A stretch of 64,000 bases of DNA from an uncultured Lachnospiraceae bacterium (GCA_947629385.1 CANRDO010000008.1:17318-81317), one strand, 5' to 3'. Counted from the first letter of the stretch, positions 43,461 through 53,134 are shown. Notes: generated from the sequence alone by a model not told the origin. Numbers and translations: made by a program.

Positions 43461-44458
43461 CAATGCGCGATATTGCGGACGCGTTGAATACCAGCGTGGT
43501 GACGGTCTCAAACGCGATTTCAAAGAAAGCGGGTGTCAGCGAGCCGCTGCGACGTGAAATTCTGAAGAAAGCGGAGGAGCTCGGATATCGATTCCCGCAA
43601 AAGCCATCCGAAAAGCGGAAAAGCTCTCTGATGGCTGGAATCCTCTGTTCGCGGAGCTACATGAGCGAGGAGAGCTCCTTTTACTGGGAGATGTATCGCA
43701 ATGTCGTAAACGCGGCGGCGCAGAAGGGCGTGATCACGATGCTGGAGATACTTGAGACGGATGAGGAAGCGGCGAAAACGAATATGGATGATCTCGCGCT
43801 GGCGGCAGATAGCGGGATCGACGGATTTCTCGTGATCGGGCGGATCGAGGACAGATATCTGAAGCCTCTCCTGGAGAAATGGAAAAAACCGGTGGTTTTG
43901 CTTGACTTTTGCCGCCCGGAGTACGACTGTGACGCGGTGATGTCAAACAATTATATAGGGGCCTACCGCATCACAAAATACCTGACGGATCGAGGGCACA
44001 GGAGAATCGGCTTTGTCGGTACGGGGCGGACTTCTCTCAACGTGGCGGAACGCTATTACGGTTTTTGCAGCTGCATGCGGGAGCAGGGCCTTTCCATCGA
44101 GACGAAATGGCTGCTGGAGGACAGAGAGCTGCGGACGGAGCAGCCGAGGATTGAGCTCCCGCAGGAGCTTCCCGACGCGTTTGTGTGCAGCAGTGATTAT
44201 GCGGCCGGTATTCTTTACAACGCGCTGACCGCGAGAGGGCTTCGCGTGCCGGAGGACGTTTCCCTGATCGGATACGACGATTACCTGTATGGGAGCGCGT
44301 TCGCGAAGGAGCTGACGACCTATCGGGTAGATTTGCCGCGAATGGCGGGTCAGGCGATGGAGCTTCTTCGCGAAAGGATTGGCGCGCCGAAACGACCCTG
44401 CGGTGTCCATTACATTGACAGTGAGATCATAGAAAGAAGCAGTGTGAGAGATATATGA
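43445..44458 (+). CDS. LacI-family regulator 2 of the alpha-galactoside locus
   Basis: 337 residues, full LacI length. Helix-turn-helix VTMRDIADALNTSVVTVSNA, then a canonical effector domain (CDAVMSNNYIGAYRITKYLT, HRRIGFVGTG, PDAFVCSSDYAAGILYNAL, VPEDVSLIGYDDYLY). ATG 43445 overlaps regulator 1 and has GAGGGGG upstream. Its stop overlaps the start of regulator 3 (ATGA). All three are one transcript. Confidence 0.88.
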   Translation: MAKQVTMRDIADALNTSVVTVSNAISKKAGVSEPLRREILKKAEELGYRFPQKPSEKRKSSLMAGILCSRSYMSEESSFYWEMYRNVVNAAAQKGVITMLEILETDEEAAKTNMDDLALAADSGIDGFLVIGRIEDRYLKPLLEKWKKPVVLLDFCRPEYDCDAVMSNNYIGAYRITKYLTDRGHRRIGFVGTGRTSLNVAERYYGFCSCMREQGLSIETKWLLEDRELRTEQPRIELPQELPDAFVCSSDYAAGILYNALTARGLRVPEDVSLIGYDDYLYGSAFAKELTTYRVDLPRMAGQAMELLRERIGAPKRPCGVHYIDSEIIERSSVRDI

Positions 44459-45513
44459 ACAGAAGGGTAACATTGGAGGAAATCGGGAAGGTGCATGGCG
44501 TAAGCGCTGTGACCGTCTCAAAGGCTTTGAAAGATCAGAAAGGCGTGAGCGAACAGCTGAAGGCTCAGATTCGGCAGACAGCAGAGGAGATGGGGTACCG
44601 CAGGACGAGCCGCGCGCACAATATGAGGATATCTCACAGGATCGGAGTCATCATAGCGGAGCGCTTTTTGGGTGAGCCGCAGTCCTATTACTGGACGGTC
44701 TATCGGAAGCTGGCCGGACAGATCGCGGAAAAGGGCAGCACTTCTCTGCTTGAGGTGATCGGCGCGGCGGATGAGGCGGAAAGCAAACTGCCCAGAATCA
44801 TCGCGGAGCGCCGCTGCGACGGAGTGGTCGTCATGGGTTCCTTTTGCCACAGCTATATGGAGCTGCTGCACCGCGCGCCGGAGAGCACGGTGCCGCTGGT
44901 GTATCTGGATGCGGACGCGGAGTCTGAGCACAGCGATGTGATCGTCAGCGACAACATCGGCGGCGGTTACGCGATGACCAGTTACCTTTTGTCGCTGGGA
45001 CACAGAAGGATCGCCTATATCGGAACTCTTCTTGCGACGTCGAGCATTGACGACCGCTATCTCGGATACGTCAAGGCGCTTCTTCGGCATGGAATCGACG
45101 CAAAACGGGAGTGGATCATCGGCGACCGTGACCGCGCGAACGGAATTCTGCTGAGGAGCGAGGAGCTTCTCTCTGAGATAATCGGCTGGAAAAAGGAGGA
45201 GATGCCAACGGCCTGCTTCTGCAACTGCGACCTTACGGCGAGCCGGTTGATCCGGGCGCTCGGAATGCTGGGGCTTCGCGTGCCGGAGGACATATCGGTC
45301 GTTGGTTTTGACAACCATCTCTCCGACGCGTTTTCCGACGTCGACATCACGACTTATGAGACGGACACGAAGATGATGGTCGCAAAGGCGGTGAGCCGCA
45401 TATTGAGAAAGATTGACAGTCCGGGCTATTCCGGGAGCATCGTGGTTGTCGGCGGAAGTTTCATCGAGCGCGGCAGCGCGCGCAGAATCGGGGAAGCGGT
45501 TCCGTATGTCTGA
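44455..45513 (+). CDS. LacI-family regulator 3 of the alpha-galactoside locus
   Basis: 352 residues. Helix-turn-helix VTLEEIGKVHGVSAVTVSKA, effector domain with SDVIVSDNIGGGYAMTSYLL, HRRIAYIGTL, FCNCDLTASRLIRAL and VPEDISVVGFDNHLSDAF. Closest in style to regulator 2, so tandem duplication of an ancestral gene is likely. It converges with the AraC gene two bases away. Confidence 0.88.
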   Translation: MNRRVTLEEIGKVHGVSAVTVSKALKDQKGVSEQLKAQIRQTAEEMGYRRTSRAHNMRISHRIGVIIAERFLGEPQSYYWTVYRKLAGQIAEKGSTSLLEVIGAADEAESKLPRIIAERRCDGVVVMGSFCHSYMELLHRAPESTVPLVYLDADAESEHSDVIVSDNIGGGYAMTSYLLSLGHRRIAYIGTLLATSSIDDRYLGYVKALLRHGIDAKREWIIGDRDRANGILLRSEELLSEIIGWKKEEMPTACFCNCDLTASRLIRALGMLGLRVPEDISVVGFDNHLSDAFSDVDITTYETDTKMMVAKAVSRILRKIDSPGYSGSIVVVGGSFIERGSARRIGEAVPYV

Positions 45514-45515
45514 GC

Positions 45516-46439
45516 TTATGCCTTGTGTTGCTGACGGAACGCACCCGGTGTGACTCCGGTTTCCGCTTTGAACAGATGAATAAAATGGTTGATATTTTCA
45601 TATCCGAGAATGTTGCTGATCTCCTGAACCTGCAGGTTCGTGTTCAGCAGCATTTTTTTTGCTTCCAACATGCGGACGTGATTAAAATCCTTCAGGGGTG
45701 AGATCCCGAAGGCGGCAGTATATTCCCTGCACAGACGATAGCGGTTGATTCCGTACAGAGATTCCAGATGGGCGAGAGAAAAAGTCAGATTCCCGCAGTC
45801 ATGAATGTAAACGTGCAGATCGTGCAGCCATGCGGGGAGTGTGTCTTCATGCATATTGATCTGAGGCAGCAAGGGAAGACAGACTTCCGTGAAAATGTCC
45901 GTGAGAAGGCGATGCATGCGCAGCAGCGAGGCTGGCCCGACATCCGCGGGAAGCAGACTGAGTTCCTCAATCGCGGCCGTCACCAGAGGAACATCTGCCT
46001 CTGCCATTGCGCGGTATTGAGGCAGCAGTGAAAGAAAGTCCTCCAGTCCCGGCCCTTCCGGAAAAAAGAGCCGAAATGACCATGGGAGAACAATCGGGCG
46101 AAGATGACAGGAGGATGCGCGGCTGCCAAAGATCAAAATCGTGTTGTCTTCAATCCGTTTTACTTCGTTTCCGAAAGTCAGCTCGCCTTCTCCTTGTATA
46201 GAGGAAAGAAGAAAAGGCATACCGACAGACGGTATGGAGAGATCAAACATCATAGTCGCGTCGACACGTCCGCCTCCGATCAGACGCAGATAGGAGACAG
46301 ACTGCGCAAAAAGTGGAAGACAGCGTTCGTACAAGTAACAGACTGGAAGAAACTTCCGGCCTGGATACCGGTCGCCCGCTGTGTCCTGCGCGATGATTGA
46401 ATTTAGAAGGATATCGTAGTCTCTGTTCATTGTTTCCAA
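45516..46439 (-). CDS. AraC-family transcriptional regulator
   Basis: 307 residues. A cupin-like N-terminal sensing part and a C-terminal double helix-turn-helix (LAHLESLYGINRYRLCREYT, AFGISPLKDFNHVRMLEAKK, VQEISNILGYENINHFIHLF). Such regulators beside ABC sugar importers usually activate them. It is divergent from the importer across 264 bases, so it is the best candidate activator of that operon. Confidence 0.88.
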   Translation of the reverse strand: METMNRDYDILLNSIIAQDTAGDRYPGRKFLPVCYLYERCLPLFAQSVSYLRLIGGGRVDATMMFDLSIPSVGMPFLLSSIQGEGELTFGNEVKRIEDNTILIFGSRASSCHLRPIVLPWSFRLFFPEGPGLEDFLSLLPQYRAMAEADVPLVTAAIEELSLLPADVGPASLLRMHRLLTDIFTEVCLPLLPQINMHEDTLPAWLHDLHVYIHDCGNLTFSLAHLESLYGINRYRLCREYTAAFGISPLKDFNHVRMLEAKKMLLNTNLQVQEISNILGYENINHFIHLFKAETGVTPGAFRQQHKA

Positions 46440-46441
46440 TC

Positions 46442-46454
46442 AATCAAGTTGATT
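46442..46454. promoter_or_regulatory. Palindrome upstream of the AraC gene
   Basis: AATCAA, G, TTGATT, a perfect 13-base palindrome ending three bases from the AraC start codon and running into TAAATTAAGTAAA. Candidate operator. Confidence 0.45.
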
Positions 46455-46610
46455 AAATTAAGTAAATAAATGGGTTATGACTTTATTATATGTTTCTGGT
46501 TTGAAAAAATAAATGGAAAACATGACTAGTTTAGTTGGCTAAAAAATAGAGAAAATGAACAAAAAGAGGCGAAAAACAAGGATTGAATATAAAAAGGCAA
46601 GAATGAGTGA

Positions 46611-46638
46611 TTACAAAAGATTTAAGCAGTGTTATAGT
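46611..46638 (+). promoter_or_regulatory. Promoter of the alpha-galactoside importer
   Basis: TTACAA (46611-46616) and TATAGT (46633-46638) with a 16-base spacer. Between it and the start lies the AT repeat at 46667-46691. Confidence 0.5.
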
Positions 46639-46666
46639 AAATCAAAGGTTAATAAACCTAAAAAAA

Positions 46667-46691
46667 TAATTAAATTAATTAAATTAATTAA
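46667..46691. repeat. TAATTAAAT direct repeats in the importer leader
   Basis: Three phased TTAATTAA-type units over 25 bases, immediately before the AAAGGAGG ribosome site. The TTAAATTAA core is shared with the regulator promoters, so it may be an operator. Confidence 0.5.
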
Positions 46692-46703
46692 AGGAGGCCT
46701 ATT

Positions 46704-48032
46704 ATGTTTATGAAAAAGGTAATCACCGGAATTGCTGCGGCGACGCTTGCAATGACAATCTTCGGCGGTACGGCCCTGGCCGACGGGCTGCCGGCGTTCA
46801 ACGAACTGAACATCGACGACTACACGGATCTGTCGGCGGATATCAAGATCCTGACAGACCGCACCGACATCGCAGACACGGTTTACGCAGGTTACGCGGA
46901 GCAGTTCAGCGAAAAATTCCCGAACATTCACGTCACCTACGAGGCAGTTACCGATTACGCGGAGGCAGTTACGCTGCGCCTGACGAACGGCGACTGGGGC
47001 GACATCTGCTTCATCCCGGACACAGTCGAGAAAACAGAGCTTTCTACCTATTTTATCCCGCTCGGCGATTACGACGCGATGGATGAGATTTATTACAACA
47101 TGAACGCGAATTCGGACGGAGATAAGGTTTACGGAATCCCGAACGGCGGAAACACGCCGGGCATTCTGATCAACAAGCAGGTGTGGGCGGATGCAGGCAT
47201 CACCGAGTATCCGAAGACGCCGGATGAATTCATCGAGGATCTTCAGCTGATCAAGGACAACACGGACGCGATTCCGCTGTACACGAATTTTGCGGATGGC
47301 TGGCCTCTGGGTCAGTGGACAGGCTACATCGGAATTCCGTCCAACGCGGATCCGGATTACGCGGAGAACGTGATGCCGCACAAGGCGAATCCGTTCGCGA
47401 AGCCGGAGGACGGCATGTACGGCCCGTACGCTCTGTTCTATATGCTGTATGAGCCGGTGGCGCGCGGTCTTGTTGAGGAGGATCCTGCCTCGACCGACTG
47501 GGAGAGCTCCAAGGCGAGGATCGGCACCGGCGAGATCGCGACGATGGTGCTTCAGAGCTGGGCGATCAACCAGTGCAAGGATCTCGCGGAGGATCCGCCT
47601 GTGATCGATTACATTCCGATGCCGATCACGGTGAATGGCGTGCAGGCGCTTCTGGTGAATTCCAACTATTGCTATGGCATCAATAATCAGGTCAGCGAGG
47701 ACAACCAGCTCGCATCCATGGTTTATGTAAAGTGGCTCATTGAGGAGTCCCCGATCATGGCGGACGAGGGCAATATCCCGGAGCGTAAGGATCAGGCAGT
47801 GCCGGAGAGCCTTGCGAACTTTGACGGTCTCGAGATGATGACGAACGCGAAAGAAGTGGAGCCGGGACTGAAGAATGAGGTTGCGAACGAGTCCGAGGTG
47901 CTGACGGACGCGAACGTGGCGAAGGTTGTAGAGGGCGCTCTTTCCGGCACACCGTTCGACGACATCATGAACGAGTGGAACGAGAGATGGACGGAGGCTC
48001 AGGATTTCGTAGGAGTAGAGGTTACCGAGTAA
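46704..48032 (+). CDS. Sugar ABC transporter substrate-binding protein (no lipobox)
   Basis: 442 residues, an extracellular solute-binding family 1 protein. The N-terminus (KKVITGIAAATLAMTIFGGT, ALADG) is a plain signal peptide with predicted cleavage after ALA. It has no Cys to serve as a lipid anchor, which is unusual for a Gram-positive binding protein. The body is typical: LTDRTDIADTVYAGYAEQFS, NGGNTPGILINKQVWADAGI, PKTPDEFIEDLQLIKD. It is first gene of the operon with two permeases. An alpha-galactoside such as raffinose or melibiose is inferred from the GH36 gene. Confidence 0.88.
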   Translation: MFMKKVITGIAAATLAMTIFGGTALADGLPAFNELNIDDYTDLSADIKILTDRTDIADTVYAGYAEQFSEKFPNIHVTYEAVTDYAEAVTLRLTNGDWGDICFIPDTVEKTELSTYFIPLGDYDAMDEIYYNMNANSDGDKVYGIPNGGNTPGILINKQVWADAGITEYPKTPDEFIEDLQLIKDNTDAIPLYTNFADGWPLGQWTGYIGIPSNADPDYAENVMPHKANPFAKPEDGMYGPYALFYMLYEPVARGLVEEDPASTDWESSKARIGTGEIATMVLQSWAINQCKDLAEDPPVIDYIPMPITVNGVQALLVNSNYCYGINNQVSEDNQLASMVYVKWLIEESPIMADEGNIPERKDQAVPESLANFDGLEMMTNAKEVEPGLKNEVANESEVLTDANVAKVVEGALSGTPFDDIMNEWNERWTEAQDFVGVEVTE

Positions 48033-48051
48033 CAGACAGGAGGTGGGATCC

Positions 48052-49047
48052 ATGAGCAACTCATCTGGTTCCGGATCAACTTCGCTGAAGCAATGGTTTC
48101 TGAAACGGGAGGTGCAGCGCGTGCTGATCATCATCCTCTTCATGGCTGTGCCCCTGTTTCTGCTCCTCCTGTTCACTTACATACCGTTTGCGAAAATGAT
48201 CCAGTTTTCGTTCTACAATATGAAATACATCGGCGAGCGCCGCTTCGTCGGTCTGGACAATTACCGCAGGGTGTTCAAGAACAAGGAGCTGTTCGGTTCT
48301 CTCTTAGTCAGCCTTTACTACATGGGCGGCGGTGTGGTACAGCTCGCGCTCGCGCTGCTGTTCGCGTCCCTGTTCGTGTTCAAGGTGAAAGGGGAATCCA
48401 TCTTCAAGGCGGCAATGTTTTTCCCGTACCTGATCTGCGGTATCGCCATCGGATTTATCTTCAAGTTTTTCTACTTCCATGGCTATGTGCTGGACACGGT
48501 GCTGCAGGCGTTCGGGTTTAAGCTGGAGGATCTTCCGCTGTGGCTGCAGAACACGAAGATCAACAACATCGCGCTGGCGGCGACCTCCGTGTGGCGCTAC
48601 ACCGGACAGAACGTGATCCTGTTTCTCGGCGCGATGATGTCGGTGGATTCGGATCTCTACGAGGCGGCGGCGCTGGACGGCTGCAACCGCTGGCAGCAGT
48701 TCCGTTACATTATCCTGCCGAGCATCAAGTCGATCATCGTGCTGAATATCATCCTCTGCGTCAGCGGCTGTCTGTCGGCATTTGAGCCGCCGTATGTCAT
48801 CACGAACGGCAGCTTCGGCACGGCGACATACTTCGTCCAGATGAACTCCGTGGCGCATGAGACGCAGAAGGTAGGTCTCGCGAGCGCGATGGCGATCGTT
48901 CTTCTGGCGCTGATCATCCTGTGCACGGTCGGACAGAAGCTGTTCTTCAAGTATGTGTTCAACAACGGGACGGACGATGAGTCCGCAAGCGCGGCGAGAG
49001 CGCGGAAGAAAGCGAACAAGCTGCAGAGAAAGGGGGCGGGCGCATGA
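48052..49047 (+). CDS. Sugar ABC transporter permease (MalF/UgpA type)
   Basis: 331 residues, six or seven membrane segments. The EAA loop reads YEAAALDGCNRWQQFRYIILPSI. GAGGTGG precedes ATG 48052. The basic C-terminal tail after the last helix (RARKKANKLQRK) is cytoplasmic. It pairs with the next permease, whose start overlaps its stop. Confidence 0.9.
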   Translation: MSNSSGSGSTSLKQWFLKREVQRVLIIILFMAVPLFLLLLFTYIPFAKMIQFSFYNMKYIGERRFVGLDNYRRVFKNKELFGSLLVSLYYMGGGVVQLALALLFASLFVFKVKGESIFKAAMFFPYLICGIAIGFIFKFFYFHGYVLDTVLQAFGFKLEDLPLWLQNTKINNIALAATSVWRYTGQNVILFLGAMMSVDSDLYEAAALDGCNRWQQFRYIILPSIKSIIVLNIILCVSGCLSAFEPPYVITNGSFGTATYFVQMNSVAHETQKVGLASAMAIVLLALIILCTVGQKLFFKYVFNNGTDDESASAARARKKANKLQRKGAGA

Positions 49048-49892
49048 TCAAATTAAAGAAGTCTTTTCTTGGCACGGTCTTTGATGTGCTGAAATACGTG
49101 ATCCTGACGCTTGCGTCCATCATCGCGGTCGGACCGGTGGCGGTCTGCGTGTTTACGGCCTTCAAATCGGAGGAGGAGTACACGCACGGCTCTGTGCTGG
49201 AGCTGCCGAAATCCTTCCTGTACCTGGACAACTTCAAAGAGGCAATCTCCAAGGCGAACATGCTGCGCTGCTTTTTCAACACGATCGTTGTGCTGATCGT
49301 CGTGCTGACCTGTTCCGTGTTTATCAGCGCGATGCTGGCCTACATCCTGAACCGCTTCCGTTTCCCAGGCAGAAAGCTGATCGAGAATCTGTTCCTGTTC
49401 GCGTCGCTCCTTCCGGGCATCGCGATGCAGGTCACGATTTACCAGATCATGTATACGCTCGGGCTGATCAACCATCTGTACGGCTATATGATCGTACTGA
49501 TGGGGACGGACATCATCTCGATCTACCTGTTCCTGCAGTTCTTCGAGAATCTGCCGGTCTCGCTGGATGAGTCGGCGACGATGGACGGGTGCACGTATTT
49601 CGGCGTGTTCTTCCGTATCCTGTTTCCGCTTCTAAAGCCGGCGATCATGACGACGCTGGTGTTAAAGGGCGTCAGCGTGTACAACGAGTATTATGCTTCG
49701 AATCTGTATCTGCAGAAGCCGGAGCTGCGGACGATCTCGACCGCGCTGTATACGTTCACAGGCCCTTACGGGAGCAAATACAACTACATCTGCGCGGGCG
49801 TGCTGATCACAATCATCCCGCTTCTGGTGTTCTTTCTGATCTTCCAGAAGCAGGTGTACAGCGGAATGGCCGCGGGAGCGGTGAAGGGCTGA
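49044..49892 (+). CDS. Sugar ABC transporter permease (MalG/UgpE type)
   Basis: 282 residues, six membrane segments. The EAA loop reads DESATMDGCTYFGVFFRILFPLL. It overlaps the previous permease as ATGA. No ATPase gene is present in the operon, so the importer must use an ATPase from elsewhere, as with MsmK-type shared ATPases. Confidence 0.9.
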   Translation: MIKLKKSFLGTVFDVLKYVILTLASIIAVGPVAVCVFTAFKSEEEYTHGSVLELPKSFLYLDNFKEAISKANMLRCFFNTIVVLIVVLTCSVFISAMLAYILNRFRFPGRKLIENLFLFASLLPGIAMQVTIYQIMYTLGLINHLYGYMIVLMGTDIISIYLFLQFFENLPVSLDESATMDGCTYFGVFFRILFPLLKPAIMTTLVLKGVSVYNEYYASNLYLQKPELRTISTALYTFTGPYGSKYNYICAGVLITIIPLLVFFLIFQKQVYSGMAAGAVKG

Positions 49893-50050
49893 TAAGGTCG
49901 GACAGAATATAAGACAGGCAAGAGCCGCGGAAGAGCATTGCTTTTGCGGTGCGACGCGGCGGCGGGCAGGCGGATGATTTCGTTCGCCTGCCTTGCTATG
50001 CGCAGACCCGCGAAAGGAAAACCGGTGAAAAGAAAAGAGGAAGACGCGTC

Positions 50051-50701
50051 ATGAAAAATGGTTTCAATCTGGACAATCCGTTTTTTTCTATGATGGGAAG
50101 GCTGGCGGATTATGTGATACTGAATCTCCTGTTTCTGCTCACGGCCCTTCCGGTCGTCACGATCGGCCCGGCGCTGTGCGCGATGCATGAGCTTGTCATC
50201 CGCATGTCGGAGGGCACGGAAGGGTCGCTCATACGAACCTATCTGCGCGCATTCGGGCGGAACTTCGGCTGCGCCTTGCGCACATGGCTGCCGCTTCTGT
50301 TTGCCGGAATCATTTTGATCCTTGACGTGACGGTCGCCGCGGACGCGTTCGGGGCGGACTTCCAGAAGATCCTTCTGCCTGTGGCGGGGAGCCTGATAAT
50401 CTTCTGGCTGCTGATCTTTTCCCGGGTATTCTGGCTTACAATGGATCCGGGGATAAAGGTAAGCGCCCGTCTCAGGGAGGCGCTTGCGGAGGCGGTGAAG
50501 AGCCTGCCGAAAACATTTTTGATGATAGGTATTGAAATCCTTCCGTTTGTGGGTTATCTTTTCTTTATCCGGATCTTTCTGGGGATCCTCTTGCCGCTCT
50601 ATGTCTGCGTGGGATTTTCCTTCAGCGGCTGGCTGTGCGGCCTGCTCTCCGGAAGGATCAGCATTGGAAAGTATAAAGACGAAAGTGGAGGAGCGCAATG
50701 A
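50051..50701 (+). CDS. YesL-type (DUF624) membrane protein
   Basis: 216 residues with about four to five membrane segments. The DUF624 signature is clear: NPFFSMMGRLADYVILNLLF, LPVVTIGPALCAMHELV and YLRAFGRNFG. Such proteins sit in carbohydrate-uptake operons of Firmicutes and are of unknown function. ATG 50051 has AGAGGAAG upstream. Its stop overlaps the alpha-galactosidase start (ATGA). Confidence 0.85.
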   Translation: MKNGFNLDNPFFSMMGRLADYVILNLLFLLTALPVVTIGPALCAMHELVIRMSEGTEGSLIRTYLRAFGRNFGCALRTWLPLLFAGIILILDVTVAADAFGADFQKILLPVAGSLIIFWLLIFSRVFWLTMDPGIKVSARLREALAEAVKSLPKTFLMIGIEILPFVGYLFFIRIFLGILLPLYVCVGFSFSGWLCGLLSGRISIGKYKDESGGAQ

Positions 50702-53010
50702 TCTACATCGATGAGAAAAGAAAGATAGCCCGCCTGGACACGCCGAGTACGAGCTATGTCCTTGGGGTTGTGAACGGAAAGTATCTTTGCCATCTGTATT
50801 ACGGGAAAAGAGTTTCAGACGATGACGTACGCTATCTGCTGCGGGCGCAGGAGAGCCCTTATACCCCGGAGGTCAATCCGGCGGAGAAGCTTTCCTTCTA
50901 CGGGCGCTGCTATTTTGAGTATCCCTGCTTCGGGATGGGAGATTTCCGTGAGTCCTGCCTGAACGTCAAAAGCGCGCAGGGGCAACTGGGTGCGGAGCTT
51001 TTCTTTCAGAGCTTTAAAGTCGTGGAAGGCAAACAGCCGATCCCGGGGCTTCCGGCCTCGTTCGGCGCGCCCTGCCAGACGCTGGAGGTACTGCTCGCGG
51101 ATCCGGTATTGGGGCTTGAGGTGACGCTGCGCTACACGGTCTTTGACGACGTCGACGTGATCACGAGAAGCGTATCCGTCGCAAACCGGGGCGGAGAAGC
51201 GCTTTTCCTCACCCGGGTGCTGTCGGCCTGTCTGGATATCGACGACACGGTGTCGGTCGGGAGGATCCAGGGGCGCGGGCATGGAGGTTTCCGGGCTCTG
51301 ACGTTCGGCGGTTCCTGGTCGAGGGAGCATATCATGCAGACGCAGGAGCTCGCCCGCAGCGGCGTCGTCACGGAATCGCTGCGCGGGGAGTCGGGGCACG
51401 AGTCGCAGCCGTTTCTCGCGGCCGTCTCGAACGACTGCACGCAGGAGAGCGGGGAAGTGTACGCGATGCATTTCGTCTACTCCGGCAACTTTCTCGGGAA
51501 GCTGCAGAGGGACGCGTCCGACGCGCTGCGCATGGTGATGGGGATCCATCCGGAGACCTTTGAGTGGAAGCTGGAGCCGGAGGAAATGTTCCACGCGCCG
51601 GAGGTGGTGCTCACCTATTCCGCGGAGGGTCTCGGGAAGATGACGAGAACACTCCATGATTTCTATCGGGAGCATCTGATCCGAAGTCCGTGGAAATATC
51701 GGGAGCGCCCGATCCTGATCAACAGCTGGGAGGCCGCCTATTTCGATTTCGACGAGCAGCGGCTGATGGACCTCGCGGTGCAGGCGCAGAAGTGCGGGAT
51801 CGACATGCTCGTGTGCGACGACGGCTGGTTCGGTGAGGGCCGGAACGAGCCGAAAGGCGGGCTCGGCGACTGGTACGTAAATGAGAAGAAACTAAAAGGC
51901 GGATTCAAGGCTCTGACGAAGTTTCTCCACGAGAACGCGATGCGTTTCGGGCTCTGGTTCGAGCCGGAGATGATCGCGCCGGAGTCCGTGCTGTTCCGAA
52001 ACCATCCGGACTGGGTGCTCCGGATGAGCGGGAGAGAGCCGGGGCTCTGCCGCGGGCAGTGGGTGCTGGATATGAGCAATCCGTCGGTGCGCGAATATCT
52101 GTTTGAGAGCATCGCGGCGGTCGTCCGGGAGAACGGGGTGGACTACATCAAGTGGGACATGAATCGCCCGCTCACGGATGTGGGAAGCAGCTATCTCCCC
52201 GCGGACCGGCAGGGAGAGATCTGGCACCGGCATGTGCTGGGACTGTACGAGCTGCAGGAGCGGCTGCTTCAGGAATTTCCCGAGCTTCTTCTGGAGAACT
52301 GTTCCTCCGGTGGCGCGAGATTTGATCCGGGCATGCTGTACTACAGCCCGCAGATCTGGTGCTCGGACGACATGGATCCCATCGAGCGGCTCGGGATCCA
52401 GGAGGGGACGGCTCTGCTGTATCCGCTTTCGTCGATCGGCGCGCATGTGTGCAAGGGGCACAACGACATCACGCACCGCGAGGCTCCGTTTGAGACGCGC
52501 GCCCTGACGGCGACGCTCGGCACGTTTGGCTATGAGCTGGACATCACGAAGCTGCCCGAGGAGGAGCTTGCCGAGATACCGGGTCAGCTCCGGAGATATC
52601 GCTCGGTTCAGGATCTGATCCAGCAGGGCGACTACTATCGTCTGGCTTCCTGGAGCTCTGGGCAGGACCTGGATCTGGTCGAGGTGTTGGCGAAGGATCG
52701 GTCAGAAGGCTTTGTACTGCTGGCGCAGCCGCTGTCGACGCCCAATATCCCGAGCCGTCGGATCTGCCTGCGCGGGCTTGATCCGGACGCGCTGTACGAG
52801 CTGAGCGGCGCGGGGATTATGGGAAACACAGAGGCTGACATTTGTTCTGCCGCCGATGGGACAGTCACATCGGAAAAAGAGGCAGGATCCGGCTGTCCGG
52901 GAGAAACGGTCCGTTTGCATGGAGATACGCTCATGCACGCCGGATACATCGCGCAGCGCCCGAGAGGAGATTTTCAGGCCGTAATGCACCGCATACGGAA
53001 AGTAAAATAG
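50698..53010 (+). CDS. GH36 alpha-galactosidase
   Basis: Releases terminal alpha-galactose from raffinose-type sugars in the cytoplasm (no signal peptide). 770 residues, the normal size for tetrameric bacterial GH36. The nucleophile is Asp487 in IKWDMNRPLTD and the acid/base Asp557 in WCSDDMDPIERLG, 70 residues apart as expected. LLENCSSGGARFDPGML lies between. N-terminal beta-domain (SPYTPEVNPAEKLSFYGR) and C-terminal beta-domain are present. It is the last gene of the importer operon and identifies the likely substrate. Confidence 0.95.
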   Translation: MIYIDEKRKIARLDTPSTSYVLGVVNGKYLCHLYYGKRVSDDDVRYLLRAQESPYTPEVNPAEKLSFYGRCYFEYPCFGMGDFRESCLNVKSAQGQLGAELFFQSFKVVEGKQPIPGLPASFGAPCQTLEVLLADPVLGLEVTLRYTVFDDVDVITRSVSVANRGGEALFLTRVLSACLDIDDTVSVGRIQGRGHGGFRALTFGGSWSREHIMQTQELARSGVVTESLRGESGHESQPFLAAVSNDCTQESGEVYAMHFVYSGNFLGKLQRDASDALRMVMGIHPETFEWKLEPEEMFHAPEVVLTYSAEGLGKMTRTLHDFYREHLIRSPWKYRERPILINSWEAAYFDFDEQRLMDLAVQAQKCGIDMLVCDDGWFGEGRNEPKGGLGDWYVNEKKLKGGFKALTKFLHENAMRFGLWFEPEMIAPESVLFRNHPDWVLRMSGREPGLCRGQWVLDMSNPSVREYLFESIAAVVRENGVDYIKWDMNRPLTDVGSSYLPADRQGEIWHRHVLGLYELQERLLQEFPELLLENCSSGGARFDPGMLYYSPQIWCSDDMDPIERLGIQEGTALLYPLSSIGAHVCKGHNDITHREAPFETRALTATLGTFGYELDITKLPEEELAEIPGQLRRYRSVQDLIQQGDYYRLASWSSGQDLDLVEVLAKDRSEGFVLLAQPLSTPNIPSRRICLRGLDPDALYELSGAGIMGNTEADICSAADGTVTSEKEAGSGCPGETVRLHGDTLMHAGYIAQRPRGDFQAVMHRIRKVK

Positions 53011-53058
53011 CGCGGCGCCGGGAGGGCAAGGCACGCCAATAATAAGAAACAGATATAC

Positions 53059-53105
53059 AAAAGCCATATTGCCAGATCTTTATTGTATAAGGCAGTATGG
53101 CTTTT
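53059..53105 (+). terminator. Terminator of the alpha-galactoside operon
   Basis: AAAAGCCATATTGCC (53059-53073) pairs with GGCAGTATGGCTTTT (53091-53105), then TCTCTTT. Confidence 0.85.
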
Positions 53106-53117
53106 CTCTTTATGAAA

Positions 53118-53134
53118 TCTTAATAAATTCTCAG
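53118..53134. promoter_or_regulatory. Candidate VanR-type box upstream of the regulator gene
   Basis: TCTTAATAAATTCTCAG: two half-sites 11 bases apart, about 35 bases before a TAAAAT at 53168-53173. A close match lies at 55187-55203. Confidence 0.5.

Noticed and set aside
46632..48176. A 514-codon open frame on the minus strand
   Set aside because: It is antisense to the sugar-binding protein, whose signal peptide, family motifs and ribosome site are clear.
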